A DNA stretch of 64,000 bases from Hyposmocoma kahamanoa (Eukaryota > Arthropoda > Insecta > Lepidoptera > Cosmopterigidae). Where the stretch lies: contig NW_020654422.1 in NCBI RefSeq assembly GCF_003589595.1, positions 19,153,317 through 19,217,316 on the forward strand, in the 5' to 3' direction. The notes under the pieces were generated by a model that saw only the letters and a list, made by a program, of their open reading frames with translations, did no database searches and was not told the DNA's origin. The position numbers were made by a program, and so were the translations under genes. Positions 45,400 to 58,164 of this stretch are shown one piece after another. Every line of letters starts with the position of its first letter. The first letter of the stretch is position 1.

Positions 45400-46330
45400 T
45401 CTGATGTTAAGCGACGATATGACCGACAATGGGACGCGTTTGCCTAAAAAAAATGCCAATTTACTCTACTTGAATAGCCCCAAATTGTACTTTTCGGGAA
45501 ACAAAGATGTATAGATAGAGTATTCAATTGCCGTACGCATCAGAAAGGAGGGAGCAAAGCGCTTAATGCGTATAGGTGGTATATCAACGACATAAGGATG
45601 GAGTATTCCGGACCATCTAGTCGACCGAAGGAGGAACGGTGAGGTTGGAATTAAATTGAAGACTAGGTGTGCCTTACCGGTTATAGTATAAATATATACA
45701 ATAATAGGTTTTAATATTTCGAAATCTCTGGTAAATAATAGAATTTTGAAGCGGCTGTCTTTGCAATTAGGTGACTACTTTCTGTGGGAGTAGAATTCTT
45801 TAAATAACTACTAACTATTTTAAAAAAAATGTCCTTACTAGGTTTTGTTCTGAAGCAGCCGCATTAACTTTAGTATTTTCAGTATCAGTCTCTGGCGACG
45901 TGATGTCTCTAATGGAAGAAATATTAAATACAATTGTATGCCATCCTCGTGATGAATGGCACAACATAAATGTCTCAATTGTCTCCACGTGACATGAAGC
46001 TAATATTTTAAGCCAGGGTAGTATAGTTACAAATACAAACCATTCCATCAAACCATCTATTGCCGTTTAGAGTTATGAAACAATTTGCAACATTTTTTAA
46101 GTAAAGCAGGATGTTAACGCGTGTGAGCACGTGTGTAGTAAATGCCTATTCACTCTATCTTTGAAGGGCCCCAAATTTTAGCTTTTCGGAAACACAGAAG
46201 TCAGCAATTAATGTCATTCCTTTGCGCAGTAAAGATGACGCAAAGCGCTTCGTGTTGGTAAGTCTCATATAAAGATGGCGTGTTCCGGACTTTTCTAGTA
46301 GTCTAAAGGAGGAACGATGAGGTCCAATTC
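45400..46330. repeat. Diverged direct repeats (45420-45650 and 46100-46330)
   Basis: Shared points in order: CCCCAAATT followed by CTTTTCGG, GCAAAGCGCTT, ATGG-GT-TTCCGGAC, CTAGT and AAGGAGGAACG. Between them, 45655-45805 (GACTAGGTGTGCCTTAC, TTTCGAAATCTCTG) is inverted at about 61475-61607. Confidence 0.55.
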
Positions 46331-46419
46331 GTCCTCTTTATTATGAATCTATATTAACTTGTAATTTATAAAATTTATTTACATAATTTGATTCAGAATT
46401 GTGTGCTCTATATTGGGAT

Positions 46420-46512
46420 GCATAAGCTGAGGACCGGGCGAAATGGCGTACATTGGGAGAAGTCTATATTCAGCAGTGGGCTGCGATTGACTGATGATAA
46501 TGATGATATAGT
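46420..46512 (+). mobile_element. RTE-like LINE 3' terminus
   Basis: It encodes EDRAKWRTLGEVYIQQWAAI, then a stop, then a (TGATGATAA)-type tail, which is how lepidopteran RTE elements end. Confidence 0.6.
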
Positions 46513-46744
46513 GATGCAGATAAATGATTAGTTTTCAACGAAATTGTCAGTTACTTAGACTTGTGTTTTAAATTTAGTTTATTTATAAAATGAGATAAGA
46601 ATTAAATAGCACAAATACGTGCATTTTATTGTGCTTCTTTGTTAGTATCTAGTATTTATGTGGTCTGTGGTTAGGATATGTTTTTATGCAGTGTGGGAGG
46701 CAAACGATAACACGGAATATTGACTCCATAGAGCGTTTTATCTT

Positions 46745-46965
46745 GCATGCCAAAAAAAAAGAAAGGGTAGAGGGTACTATACTGCATGGAAGATCACCTA
46801 TGCGATAGACCGATCAAATAAAGTCTGTAGTTAGCTGTCCTTTGCATGACTGCACCAGGTCCACCAACAGAGAGATGGCAAGAGATCGTGTGGCGAGCCA
46901 CATCAGCCCCTAATAAACAAACTTCGTTATGACCACGACCGCTCTGTCAAGACAGCTAAGAAAAA
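46745..46965 (+). mobile_element. LINE fragment
   Basis: One frame reads LHGRSPMRWSDQIKSVVS and CTRSTTNREMWRQIV around small indels. This resembles the conserved end of lepidopteran endonuclease/reverse transcriptase proteins (GR.P.RW.DQI...NR..WR.IV). Confidence 0.55.
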
Positions 46966-46969
46966 GAAG

Positions 46970-47112
46970 TAAGCATACGAGCAGGCGAGCCACTTAATGG
47001 GAGGTAGTCATCGTCGCCCATGAACATTTGCAACACCAGAGGAGCTGCCTGTGCATTGTCAGCCTTTCAAGGTCCCTATTAACCTACTCGCTTTATGAAG
47101 AACCCTATGTAA
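46970..47112 (+). repeat. Lepidopteran interspersed repeat fragment
   Basis: The stretch with ATGGGAGGTAGTCATCGTCG, CATTTGCAACACCAGAGGAG and a nearby CCTTTCAAGG resembles a very common lepidopteran interspersed repeat. A weaker relative is at about 36030-36060. Confidence 0.5.
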
Positions 47113-47402
47113 AGTAAACACAACACGAAGGAAAAAGTTGTAGATGTGGGAATATTGTTTGATGAAATATCATCTATACTATAACAATAGTTTACGGGAT
47201 TTCAGCAACAGTGAGTATGATGTTAATTCTAATTTATATTTAACGTTTTACAAGGAAATACCGATAATTTAAAATTAATCGTTTATTGTGATATCAACAC
47301 GGAATATGAAATAATGCGACACATAACGCCATAACTCGGGTTTTCTGAAGGTGGGAGTGGATAGGCATTACATAGGATGTGAATGTTCGTCCATCGTGGA
47401 CC

Positions 47403-47735
47403 TTTTAGTAGCAGTAGAGATTTTAGTGACAGAGTACGTCCAGTGAAGCACTTCCAGCTTATCTATTTCTGCCGCCCAGCAGTAATGTGAACATTACTGC
47501 ATTCTGATTTTGAAGAGTAAGTAAGGGTGCTGGTGAAATTACAGGCACATGGTACTTTTCAACTTATGTCTTAGGGTGACGGACGCAGTGACAGTGTCTC
47601 TTGGACCTTTTGCGATTTAAAGCTCTGAGTGGCACTGCAACAACAACAGTTAAAGACATTGTCCTTAGGGACAAAGTGTATCGCTTACCACCAGGCGCAC
47701 GTCTTGTGCGCCCCGTCTCTTCCTATCACAAAAAT
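47403..47735 (-). repeat. R1 repeat copy, reverse
   Basis: Complement of R1, nearly full length, from TTTAGTAGCAGTAGAGATTT to GCGCACGTCTTGTGCGCCCC. Confidence 0.7.
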
Positions 47736-48309
47736 CCTCATCGTCACTTTCCGTCAGGTGGAACGTTGGTTTGGTGGACCAGGTCCACCACTAGATACAC
47801 TAAAGGAAAAGCAATCTAAAGTGTACAGAACAAAATATTAATGTTGCTTTGCAATTTCGTCTTTAACTCTAATTTCGGGTATTTCTACAACTGCGTTAGT
47901 ATGTTTTACTCAACTAAATATAAAAAAGAGAGTGATATCGCATAGAGAATAATCTTATATTTTTGTTTTCCTTATTAATTATAATGAATAATTTCTCTTT
48001 AAATTATTCGTTGTTCTGCTAAGAAAATAATTATAAAAAAAAATACTTTGAAAAAAGAAAAAGAAATTGAAATATCAATGACTGAATGAATGAATGGTAT
48101 ATTTATTACAATAACTTTTATTTGTAAGTCAATGAATAACTGGTAAATTTTTAACAAATGATTCCAGAGTTTATGTTTTAGTGATAGTTCGTAAACATTG
48201 TCATTTTATTTATGCAATTAAGTCGCGTTTTTCTACAGTTATAAAGTCATTTTCAGTAAAATTATCAGATAATTGTTTTTCGCAATATAATGAAGATATA
48301 TAACATTTG

Positions 48310-48485
48310 AAGATCATAGCTTTACAAAGAGGGTACGCTGCCAGAATCTTGGGCAGCTTGCCGCGGGGACCCAATTTTATTGTACAATTTAATCCTTCTT
48401 TAAACCTTCTCGTATATTCTAGTTTAGTTTCTAGTATAAGCTTTTATTATACCTTACCTGCATATTTTAACTTATTGTCTAATAA
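48310..48485 (+). mobile_element. LINE 3' fragment, pair of 11495
   Basis: Matches 11495-11660. One frame reads GYAARILGSLPRGPNFIVQF and is open to 48498, but no domain beyond this is visible. Confidence 0.5.
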
Positions 48486-48651
48486 ATACAACATTTGAAG
48501 ATAAATAATTATTTTGAAAAGATTATTTTGTTCGATAATACTGCAATATCGTTTTCATATTTATTACCTCACAATATATACAAATATAACCATAATATTG
48601 TTTATAAGTACGATAAATTGTATTGTAATGTTTTACAGTAATAGGTATTTA

Positions 48652-48876
48652 CTTAGAATAATAACGCATAGAAACCTAGTCCGCACACGCTAAGTGAGGC
48701 AAATTGAAGCGCTCTCAATGGGCCTACACGAGCGGGCGGGCCTTCAGTGCTCAAGGTCAACTTGCACCGCGAATAGCTCAAGACTACTAAAACTAGCCTA
48801 CAAGAATTTGATTTTTGCCTCACTTGTGACAGTTCGTTTGGTATGAAACTATCATTCTATGCGTTATTATTCTAAG
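48652..48876. mobile_element. P-element-like MITE, copy 2 (internally deleted)
   Basis: The 225-bp element has the same 22-bp inverted ends and subterminal repeats as the 30904 copy but lacks the THAP-bearing middle. The flanking 8-bp duplications GGTATTTA (48644-48651 and 48877-48884) are perfect. Confidence 0.85.
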
Positions 48877-50106
48877 GGTATTTAATAAAATTCTTTAGCT
48901 AAGCTCTCTAATGTTGTACGACACTATTCCATTGTTCTGCGAATGATAATACTAAAGTCAAAATTTTCGTAAGTTACTAATGTGTTTTACCATAGTCACT
49001 TCTGTAATTTCGCGGCCTCGAACTCTTAGCCACGCTGATCACGCTACAAATAGCCGCCATGTTAAAATGGCATGACATACTTGCCATCATCATGGTAAAA
49101 GGGTTTACCAATCGGTGTAAGGCAGGTTTGCCCATTGTTGCCCATTTTGCAACAGATATACTAGAAATAGAATACAACTTTTTTTCATATAATATGAAAA
49201 AATATTGATAAAGAAAACATTAATTATGTTTGAAGAATATTGCTTCACTTTAAATACTTTAACTAACCTTTATATATTAATTGAGAGTTTTGGTACAGGG
49301 TCACATGATAGTCGCGTATTTAACACGTTATCTGTATTTATATTTTTTTGTTGTTAGTGACAAACCGTGTGTTGTTTTGCAATTTCACGTTTAGGAAACG
49401 TGATTCGATATACATAATAATAATACGATAAACAATAAAATGTGGTCATATCTGTGGACAATTCAATCGAGTGCTATTCACATGTTATAAAATAATAAAT
49501 GTACCTATAAAAAGCTATTTACATAATAGCCCCTAGTATAATTAAGTAGTTTTGGTTAGTTATGACCATTATCTGGTATCACAGGTATCCTATATCTATC
49601 TAATACCTAGTTAATAAATAATTATTAGATAGCATACATTTTACAAGTGGAATGAAATATCTATTTGTTTGATTGTTTTTTGATGAAGATTGTAAATTTT
49701 TGATATAGCTTGGTAACGAAAAAGACATATGAGAAGTATTTTTAAATCGGCAAGTGACCTACTTTTTTTCTTTTTTTTAATCTTACAATTATTTCTTGAG
49801 CATAAAAATAGGCAGAATAAGAAAATAAACTTTTTTTATAATCCGCCAAATTTCGTGTTGTTTTGTTATAATTCTATAACTATTTATGTATTAAAATGAG
49901 GAAAGTAGGTGGACGTACGTAGTTATGAATAAGAAAAAAATTGCTCGTAGATGTTATTATTTTAGCTATTTGCTTCTTATATTACATACCTACACATAAT
50001 TCCATAGAGCAAATACACCCATCATGTTCTAGAAAAAAAAGTACCTACTAAAAGTGTTTTTGTAGTTTTTAGTTTATGTTTCGAGGAGAAGCGAGGTGAC
50101 GTAGAA

Positions 50107-51173
50107 AATAAATATGAGGCAATCCAGTTTGCTGAATCCATTGACTTACAAATAAATGGACGACGGGTCTAATACAAAAACCACGAAAAAAATGTCCCAA
50201 GTCAACCTATTTAAACGTAGTGACATGTAAAGGAATATGAAAAAGCTAAAACGTTGAATTTAAATTGTAATGTCAACGCAGTACTGTCTAATTTTACTTG
50301 CTTCGCTGTTAGTCGAACAAACGAAGACTAAAGCGTGAATGACGCTCTGTATACGATTTTAACGCCCTATAAGTTCGGATACTTTTTAGCGCGGAACCGA
50401 CGTCCATATAATTGTAAGTCAATGGCTGCATCCCATAATTTGTGTAAATCGATTATTTTAAGTGACTCTCAGAGTTTTCTCCAGGCAATATTAGCAAATC
50501 CGTTCCGCCTCAAAAACAAGTTCTCTATTATCTTGAAAATCCGAGAAGTACTGTACCGATGCCTACTCAAATCTTTTAACATTATCCTGGCATGGATCCC
50601 AGGGCACTGCGGTATTCCCGGTAACGAGACTGCAGACTTATTTGCTAAACAGGCCATCACCAGTGACTCCCCAATCAATGGTAAAGTTTTCCACCACGAT
50701 TTCTCACCCTGGCGCAGGACCACCTACTGAGATCATGGCAGATCGATTGGCTAAACACTAGAAACCGGGCAGGTAAATACTACTACAAGATCCAAAAATG
50801 TATCCCAAACAAGCCCTAATTTTTCAAACAAAAAATGTTTAGTAAACAGGCCGTATCCACCATCTGTCGCCTAAGGCTTGGGCATGCATGTACATGTGAG
50901 TGTGGCGTTGAGGATGGCACCACAGATCATGTTCTTTTGAACTGCCTTAATTTGAACGTTTCTGTCTACGATTTACTCCCTCAAGATGTCCCTCGTCCAA
51001 CTAGCATAAAGTGCATTCTCGAGATGTCCGAATCGAAGATTAAAACGCGAAATTATACGAATCTCGAATTAGAATACCCGTATCGGCCCGTTTTAAGGAA
51101 TCCCGAGTCAATCCAAGCACGCCGCCTCAAATTGCCTATCCTCTTTGTGGCGGCCATATTTACAGAAACATAA
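50107..51173 (+). pseudogene. LINE (jockey/I-type) RNase H and C-terminal tail, broken
   Basis: The frame reads YEAIQFAES at 50113, is interrupted by the MITE at 50139-50424, and resumes HNLCKSIILSDSQSFLQAI. RNase H marks are LSDSQS (acidic residue) and WIPGHCGIPGNETADLFAKQA (H..GNE.AD). A stop near 50727 and a frame change separate it from the tail, which carries CECGVEDGTTDHVLLNC, the Cys/His motif that closes many LINE ORF2 proteins. The 3' end, with an A-rich tail, is near 51230. The 5' part is truncated. Confidence 0.8.
50139..50424. mobile_element. MITE (CATTGACTTACAA family) with 8-bp TSD, copy 2, inside a LINE
   Basis: The 286-bp element has the same ends as the copy at 39585, with flanks GCTGAATC (50131-50138) and GCTGCATC (50425-50432) matching at 7 of 8 bases. 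Removing the element and one flank copy restores a continuous RNase H reading frame of the host LINE, confirming the insertion point. Confidence 0.85.
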
Positions 51174-51239
51174 TTAAACTTCTTGTTTAGGCTGATGGCT
51201 TTGCTAAAGCCTTAATAAAAATAAAAAAAATTATATCTA

Positions 51240-53270
51240 ATTGCTTATTTATTTTTAATTTCTTATATAACCCCTGTCTATAATTACACTGCTTGCATTA
51301 ATTCATTAATGTACCTAAAAAGTTTACTAACAACCCTGTTTTATAAGGCTATGGTTGGTCTTGTTGTCATTGTGTCGTCCTGTGATGTTGCAACTGTGTG
51401 CTTTGTTTTAGATAAACCCGCTTCGAGTCTCACAGACAGCAGTAAGGGTCAAAATTATATTTGAAAACAAATCCACTCCTCCCGTGTACTCACCTACGTG
51501 ACATTGGCGGAATTGTGAAAGACACAAAACAAGCCACTAATAAATAAAGAAGAAGAAAATAAATATCGTCACAGGAAAGGTAAAAAGTCTAGAGTGCCAC
51601 TTAGAGCAAAAATGAAATATCATTTATATGGATTTTTTTCTGCATCAATCTGTTCAGGTTCCGTAGCGACCTGAGCACTTTTTTGATGCTTCAATCCCGG
51701 TAATTTGCCTTTTTCTCGTGGGTTACCTTGTTATTTCTTTTTAAATATCTCCTGCAAGGTATACGCTATATGGCGCCACTGATTGTATACCTCTCCTTTG
51801 AAGATAGGTATAGGGAGGAACGAAAAAAACTCACCAACAAATTTTTGATGTTTGATAGTGTCGTCTTTCGCTTAGTTCATTAATTAAATAAACAGTACTT
51901 AGGTATTATTGTATTTTTGGAAGATTATTGATTTACTAATGTAAATATGCAAAATATTGCAAAGCGCAGTAGCCGTTCGTGAGCAAAGGCACAATTAATC
52001 TGAATGAAATAAATGAATGCAGTGTGGACTTTAAACCGAATCGTGAGTAATTCCGTAATCAGGTGATAATACTTTATGGCTATAATGTAAAATATTTGTA
52101 TCCAGACAAATACCTACACTTTAATTAGACTTAAATATATTATAATATTATTATCTTGTATGTGGCAGAATTTAAGTATCTACATAAAATAAATAAAACT
52201 TTCTATATTTGATTATTTATATGTGGGTAGACATTAGTTATACAATGGTATCTACAATACATTGTAACTTATAAAGTAGAGCAGCGCCAAACGTCCGAAC
52301 ACCCTTAATTTGTTATTGAACAAAATGCAAACCGTCTGTTGTGATATAATATACAATTCGTAGTGAAAATCATAAACCTAAACTGTAAAGAAAAGTTTCA
52401 AAAATTTCCCACCAAAAGTGATTGACAATTTGAACAATCGCGCCAAATGTATGCGCTTTATTTCAATATTTCTAAATAGATAAAATGGAAAAAGTGAAAC
52501 AGCTATATACTTGTATGCGCTGGTGTGCTTTTTTTGCTTCAAAATGCTGCCGAATTTTAAAAAGCTAAACGGATTCGTTCCGAATCTTTGTATGGATTTC
52601 ACGACACCTGAAACTGTTCTACTAATATTTTCAATTATTTCTTTTATCAGATTTCTTGCATTTTACACTTACAATTTTGTTTAATATTTACACAGAGAAT
52701 ACAAAAGATTCGTGTGATGATTTTTGTAGTACAACAAAAACAAAATGTATAGTTTTGGTACTTTGAATGCATCTCACTTGTGTTTGTTTTTTACTAGGGT
52801 TTGCAAAGCGAATAAAATTTATTTATATTTCCAATTAATAAATATTTAATTCATTAGATTTCTTGTTTTCCGAAATGTTAAACCAGTGCCGCGGATACAA
52901 TGGAACATTGTGTATGTGTAATTTGATTTTCGTGAATTTTACACCAACCACATTATTATAAAACTTACAATTAGACGAAAGGACCAAAACAAGTGAGTTA
53001 AATTTGCTGCCGTATTAGAATTTTGGACTAAAGTTCGCAATAAATTCCATGTTCATATTTGATCTATTCCGCAAGTCGCTAGCCGGTTGCACTTTATAGA
53101 ATTTTTTATTTTGTATTCCATTATTACTATGTGAAATGTTTTGTACAGTACATTCAAAAGAGCAAGTAAAATTAGTAAGAGAATGTAGGATTTATTATTA
53201 TTTTGATAAAAGAAAAAAGAATGTTCGAAATACCTACATTACTACACAGAAGTGCAAAAACTCACATGCG
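51240..53270. other. AT-rich spacer
   Basis: No supported gene or element. Open frames (e.g. minus 52378-52602) lack motifs. Confidence 0.55.
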
Positions 53271-53644
53271 TGCACAACCCTAGCGATTCGCATGGTCGCT
53301 CGCCAGCACTCGCCAGTCGCGACTCGACTTCGCTGAACTAAATGTCAAAATCGGTTAATTTGTCAAAAGCAGCAAGAGGAAGGAAAGCTGTTTAATTGTT
53401 TTATGAATTAAATTAGTTCTACGCTTCGCATCTGTTTTGTGGTTGTAAATTGTAGTTTTCATGCAGTGAATTAATTAATTTCGGGCTTTTTATGTTATAA
53501 TTTTATTAAATAATGGCGTGACATAGATAAATAATTACTTGGCGAATTTCAAAGTTGCAAGTGGAATTGTATTATTCTTTTTTCTTTGTTACTTGATGAA
53601 AGTGATTGTACGTTTATGATATAGCCGAGTAACTGGACAGTTCT

Positions 53645-53665
53645 ATGGGAAACATCACCGGAACG
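53645..53665 (+). CDS. Putative first coding exon (MGNITGT) of a rightward gene
   Basis: ATG at 53645 opens MGNITGT and is followed at once by a strong donor, GTAAGT, at 53666 (phase 0). The upstream 350 bp is less repetitive and has a small GC-richer patch at 53270-53335 that could be a promoter or 5' UTR. The Met-Gly start would suit N-myristoylation. No downstream exon could be placed inside the window, so the rest would lie beyond a long first intron or past 64 kb. It could also be a chance match. Confidence 0.35.
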
Positions 53666-55039
53666 GTAAGTGCCCTAAATTTTTAATTTCATCATACATA
53701 ATTTCGTGTACATGAAAATAGGTGGTACAAGAAAAAAGTTTTCTGGTAAGTTTTTATATTACTAGGAATAATTATATCACGTTAATATGATATTACAAAC
53801 CTTTTGGCTCAGGTTGGTCAGTTTTTATTTATAGATAAAGTACAAAGTTCAAAGCTCCAGAAACTTCCTTCAAACTTTTATTTCTATAGAGTTTAATACA
53901 TCGTTAATTTACCTTTACGGCTTTTGAAATGCAACACGAATTTTGTTCAAGTCATAAGAATTATTTTGTTTAGATAAAAGTTGGTATATTCTTAATTTCT
54001 TTCTACTAAAAATTTATTTAATAAAATAAAATAATTTATTTCATGTCATCAAGTAGCAATCGGAAATATAACGTATAGGGGTAATTATGATAATTAGTAA
54101 TTGAATTAAATACAAAGAAGCATTATATTTTTTAAAAAGTCTCATACATTTTAAATAAATTTCTCTATATTGTGCTATTTATTCAATATCTAATAAAAGG
54201 AGTTTGATTGGGTATAAAATCATTTCATTAATTATAACACCTCAGACTTACTGGTAAATGTTTATGTAAAGCTTGATAAGGACTGCATCAGAATTTTTTA
54301 GGCCACATACATACTGATGTTTCTCGTTGAAGTAGATGGAGACTGTCATTGATACACTTGTATAGTAATGTGTTATAATAAATGAGCATGTTACTTATTT
54401 ATGCATTTTAGTGGAACCATATTTATTTTGTTACGATCCTATATTGTTGTCCTGTCACTGTTGCCACTATTTTATGGATCCTATGTAAATTTAATAAAAT
54501 GCATTAATACTTCTGCGATGGTCATTCATTACGACATGTTGCTATGCAACCGTATTCATGACGGAGACATGAACCCTTTGATGCCTTTTAATACAATCCC
54601 ATCTATTCTTTCAGTACCTTGGGAATATAATATTCAGGAAATCAGAACTCAGGAGTTATAGTAATATGTATTTATGATGTCACAATTAAAGGATATTGTA
54701 GAGATAGGTACGTCAACTATGTACATTTTATGGCCAAAAGTAGGATGGATCTTAAGTTCAAGTTAAGGGGTTTGGAGCTAGACTGGGGTAACTGACACAC
54801 GTGTTGAAATAATCTGAGGTGGAGATGTACAGACATGCTAAGGTGCAAGCTTGAAAGGAAGATAGCACAGAAGGAGAGGAAAACTTGTTTTTAGTGAGTG
54901 CATATGACAAAGCACATTCGCAGCAGTTGGATGAGGCCTTTGACAATAGGCACTGTAATATAATTAATATATATTACATTTAATATTCTAAACGTATTTT
55001 AAAAACATACTAAAATAAATTTTTAAAATAATACAAAAT

Positions 55040-55165
55040 TAATCTCTGAGGTCCCAGGTTCGATCCCTGAACAAGTCAATGTAGAAAAACTATCTTATCA
55101 TATTGTTTCTGGTCTGGGTGTTCGTGGTACCATTGTTGTCTGTGACATATTATTTATTTATTTGA
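55040..55165 (+). mobile_element. tRNA-derived SINE fragment
   Basis: It starts at the B box region (GAGGTCCCAGGTTCGATCCC) and continues into a diverged body (GGTCTGGGTGTTCGTGGTAC) and a (TTAT)n tail. The A box is missing. Confidence 0.6.
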
Positions 55166-55559
55166 ACTTAGGAATCACTATTTTTAGATTTTATTTCTAT
55201 TTTGAATTGCGATTAATAAACATGTGGTGCAATATTAATTTGAGTCAAAATGCTAATGTAGTAAGTATACAAATAGATGATTCAGGAGGTTATTCACACT
55301 GTAAAACTGTGAATGTGTATTGTTACACTTTTGTGTTTATTTGGAGGTCATATCGCGGATAAAAGTATAAATAAGTCTTTGACACAATTATATCACATCA
55401 ATAAATCTTCATCTTTACGTAACCAATACCTATTTTTTAATTGAATGAAGTTAAGACACGTTTAAAATTTATTTCAGACTACGTACTAAGAATCTTGTTT
55501 TGTAAACTGACTGTAAATTTAACTTTTCTGGCAAAGGTTTATTGTTTGTTATAAGTAGA

Positions 55560-55975
55560 GTTTGAACTAGACGTCTTCCGGTCCCTCAGGCCGCGTAGGA
55601 ATTTGGGAACTGGAGGGACGCTGTTCATTCGGCGTCGGGAAGTGAGCGTGCCTTACAGCTCCGCCATCAATGAGGAGACTTGGTAGTCGGCTTGGAGTCG
55701 GCGGCTCGGCGGTGGCAACCGTTAGTCGTGCGGAGCGCGACGGGAAGTGAGCGTGCCTGCAGCTCCAGTACCTATCTAGAAAATGGAGAGGGTGCTGTAC
55801 ATTTGCACACGGGGCAGCTCACCTAAGGCACTTACAGAGAACCAGATGAAATATGCAAACGTGCTGATCCGGGGTTAGGACCTGATTTAGGTGGTCCCTG
55901 TGCGCGTTCGCTCGCACAGGTCATAGTGCCCTTCCCACATAACCAAGAGGTTGATAGGGAGGGGCACAAGTTGTT
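55560..55975. other. GC-rich island of unknown origin
   Basis: Contains CGGGAAGTGAGCGTGCCT twice (about 55639 and 55742) and CCTGTGCGCGTTCGCTCGCA. Composition resembles a retrotransposon UTR. No ORF of note. Confidence 0.4.
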
Positions 55976-57137
55976 TTTTATAATTATTGTGTATTGACAT
56001 CTTATTTCATCATATCATGATTATATATCGAATTACTCCCTGCCTCTGTTATCACTACGATACCTTTGTTATAATACTAATAAATATTATAGGCTGTTTC
56101 ATATCTTATCTATATTAGATCGACATTTATTGTGTTGTCATTATTTTGTTTATTCAGTGACCTCATGATATTTTAAATGTGTTTCAAACGATAAAACCGA
56201 CTGTACCAGATGTTTAACAAGGATATATTCATTAACATGGTTAATGTGACCACTATTTTTTATTATTTTGAACATCATTGTCGCCCACTATTATAATAAA
56301 ACACAATGATAATAAAACTCAGTCATAGAAGACTTTATTGGTAATTTTTAATCAGGAACATGGGCTATAAAATGTTATTTTCATTTTAAATGCGATTGTA
56401 GTATGTTAAATATGTGTTAAAAAATACAAATACAATACGTATGAGTAAAGTACATAAGGAAGTAGAGTCAAAAGGTGTTTATGTCAGAATTCAAAAGCCG
56501 TAAAATCACATTTAAATTTGCATAAGTTTGTGAGTTCTTACCACATTGTTTTTATAGGCACAGTCTGTACAGACAGTTAAGTGTAATTCGCGACACAATA
56601 GGTGGGGATCTATGTTGATTTATTTCTTGAATCGTATAGTGTTACTGTAGAACATGATCTAACTATATAACTATACTAAACAATAACATTCTACGTTTCG
56701 CGATATGCGTATGAGGACCGTTGGGAGTATCATCGGTGATCCATATTTTGATGACGTCACCAAGATACCGTTGGGTATCACATTTTCCGTATCGACTTCC
56801 AGGGTGTGCATAATGCTATGCTTCGTGTTTATCGCTTTGCATTGTCCTTTTATCAAAACCTTTGTTAGCGAAGTTGGAAGTTTTGGGAAAAAAGATAAAA
56901 GTAGATATTCTTTGAAATTCTCAGTTGAACAACCCTGAGATTATACAGTGTCAGACGTAGTCTACCACCTTGCCTGGCAATTGTCCCAACCCGACGCGAC
57001 GTTATGTACTTTTTTATTCAGCGCAAGTAATCGTCTTTATTCATGAACCTTGTTGAAAATCGAATTTATTTAATAGAGTCGCGCGAGTGCTCGCTGTCTT
57101 CAAAATTTGTCTTTATTTTATTTTTTATAATAACTAA

Positions 57138-57748
57138 GAGACGGGACGAACAAGTCGTGCGCCTGATGGTAAGCGATACGGTTGTCCGTAACAGTTGCGG
57201 TACCACTCACAGCTTTAAATCACTAAGATCTGAGGGGCAGTGTCACTGCGCCCGATACCCTGAGACATAAGTTGACAAGTCCCATGCGCTTGCAATTTTA
57301 CTAGCACCCGTACCCTTCAAAACCGGAACGCAGTACTGAACCGGAGCATATATTAAGATTACCATTTCCTAAGTTTAAAGCTTATATTAAAAGTATTTTA
57401 ATTGAAAAGTCATTATTACAAAATTGTACACTACGTGTTAGATAAAGATGTATCGAAAGATAACGAGAGTCTAGATACCACACAAAATATGATTCAAAAT
57501 GTATTCTATGGTATTTCAGTTTATTTGAAAAGAGCAATCCCTAGAGTTTGTTGCTCGTTCTTGTCAGGGAGGTCAGGGTAGTGAACGAGCAGTAGCTAAA
57601 AAATGGCGTTTTCAAGTGTAAACATTTTACCTATGGAATAAATGATTATTTGGCTTTGACTTTGTCATACTACTGCTTGGCGGCAGAAATAGGTAAGGTA
57701 GCAGTACTGGACGAACTCTTTCACAAGGAGCTCTACTGTTACTAACTT
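57138..57748 (+). repeat. R1 repeat copy in two parts
   Basis: 57138-57345 covers the head and middle and 57663-57748 the end; about 320 bp of unrelated AT-rich sequence separates them, suggesting an insertion. Confidence 0.65.
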
Positions 57749-58164
57749 AACTAAACTTAACTTAAGTAAACTTTTGGTCCCTATAATATTGACGCTAGTT
57801 AGAAAATTATTCATTTCGGTCCCAAAATTACAATTATTATAAATCAAAGTCAGCAAAGTAAATGGGTCGCATTAGGTGGGCAGGTTGCTCTGAGCATCTT
57901 CACTTTGGTAGGAATCACAAATGACTATTATTATTTATATTTTAGTTACGTTAGTATTTCAAAATTTGATTTATCAATAAATTTTAAATGAAATCAAGTA
58001 AATCGGCAGATCCAGTTTTCGTTATATTATTTTATTACCCAAAAATTTGTTTTTTAATAAACTAATAATTATAATAGATGGCGCTACGACTAAAAAGTCG
58101 TTGAAAGACCAAGTACAAAGACACGACGCAAGCACATAGAAAAATTCGTGAGGTCCGTTGGTTC

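Noticed and set aside
54401..54661. 86-codon frame with hydrophobic start
   Set aside because: No codon pattern, splice context or family motif; the hydrophobic residues follow from T-rich DNA.
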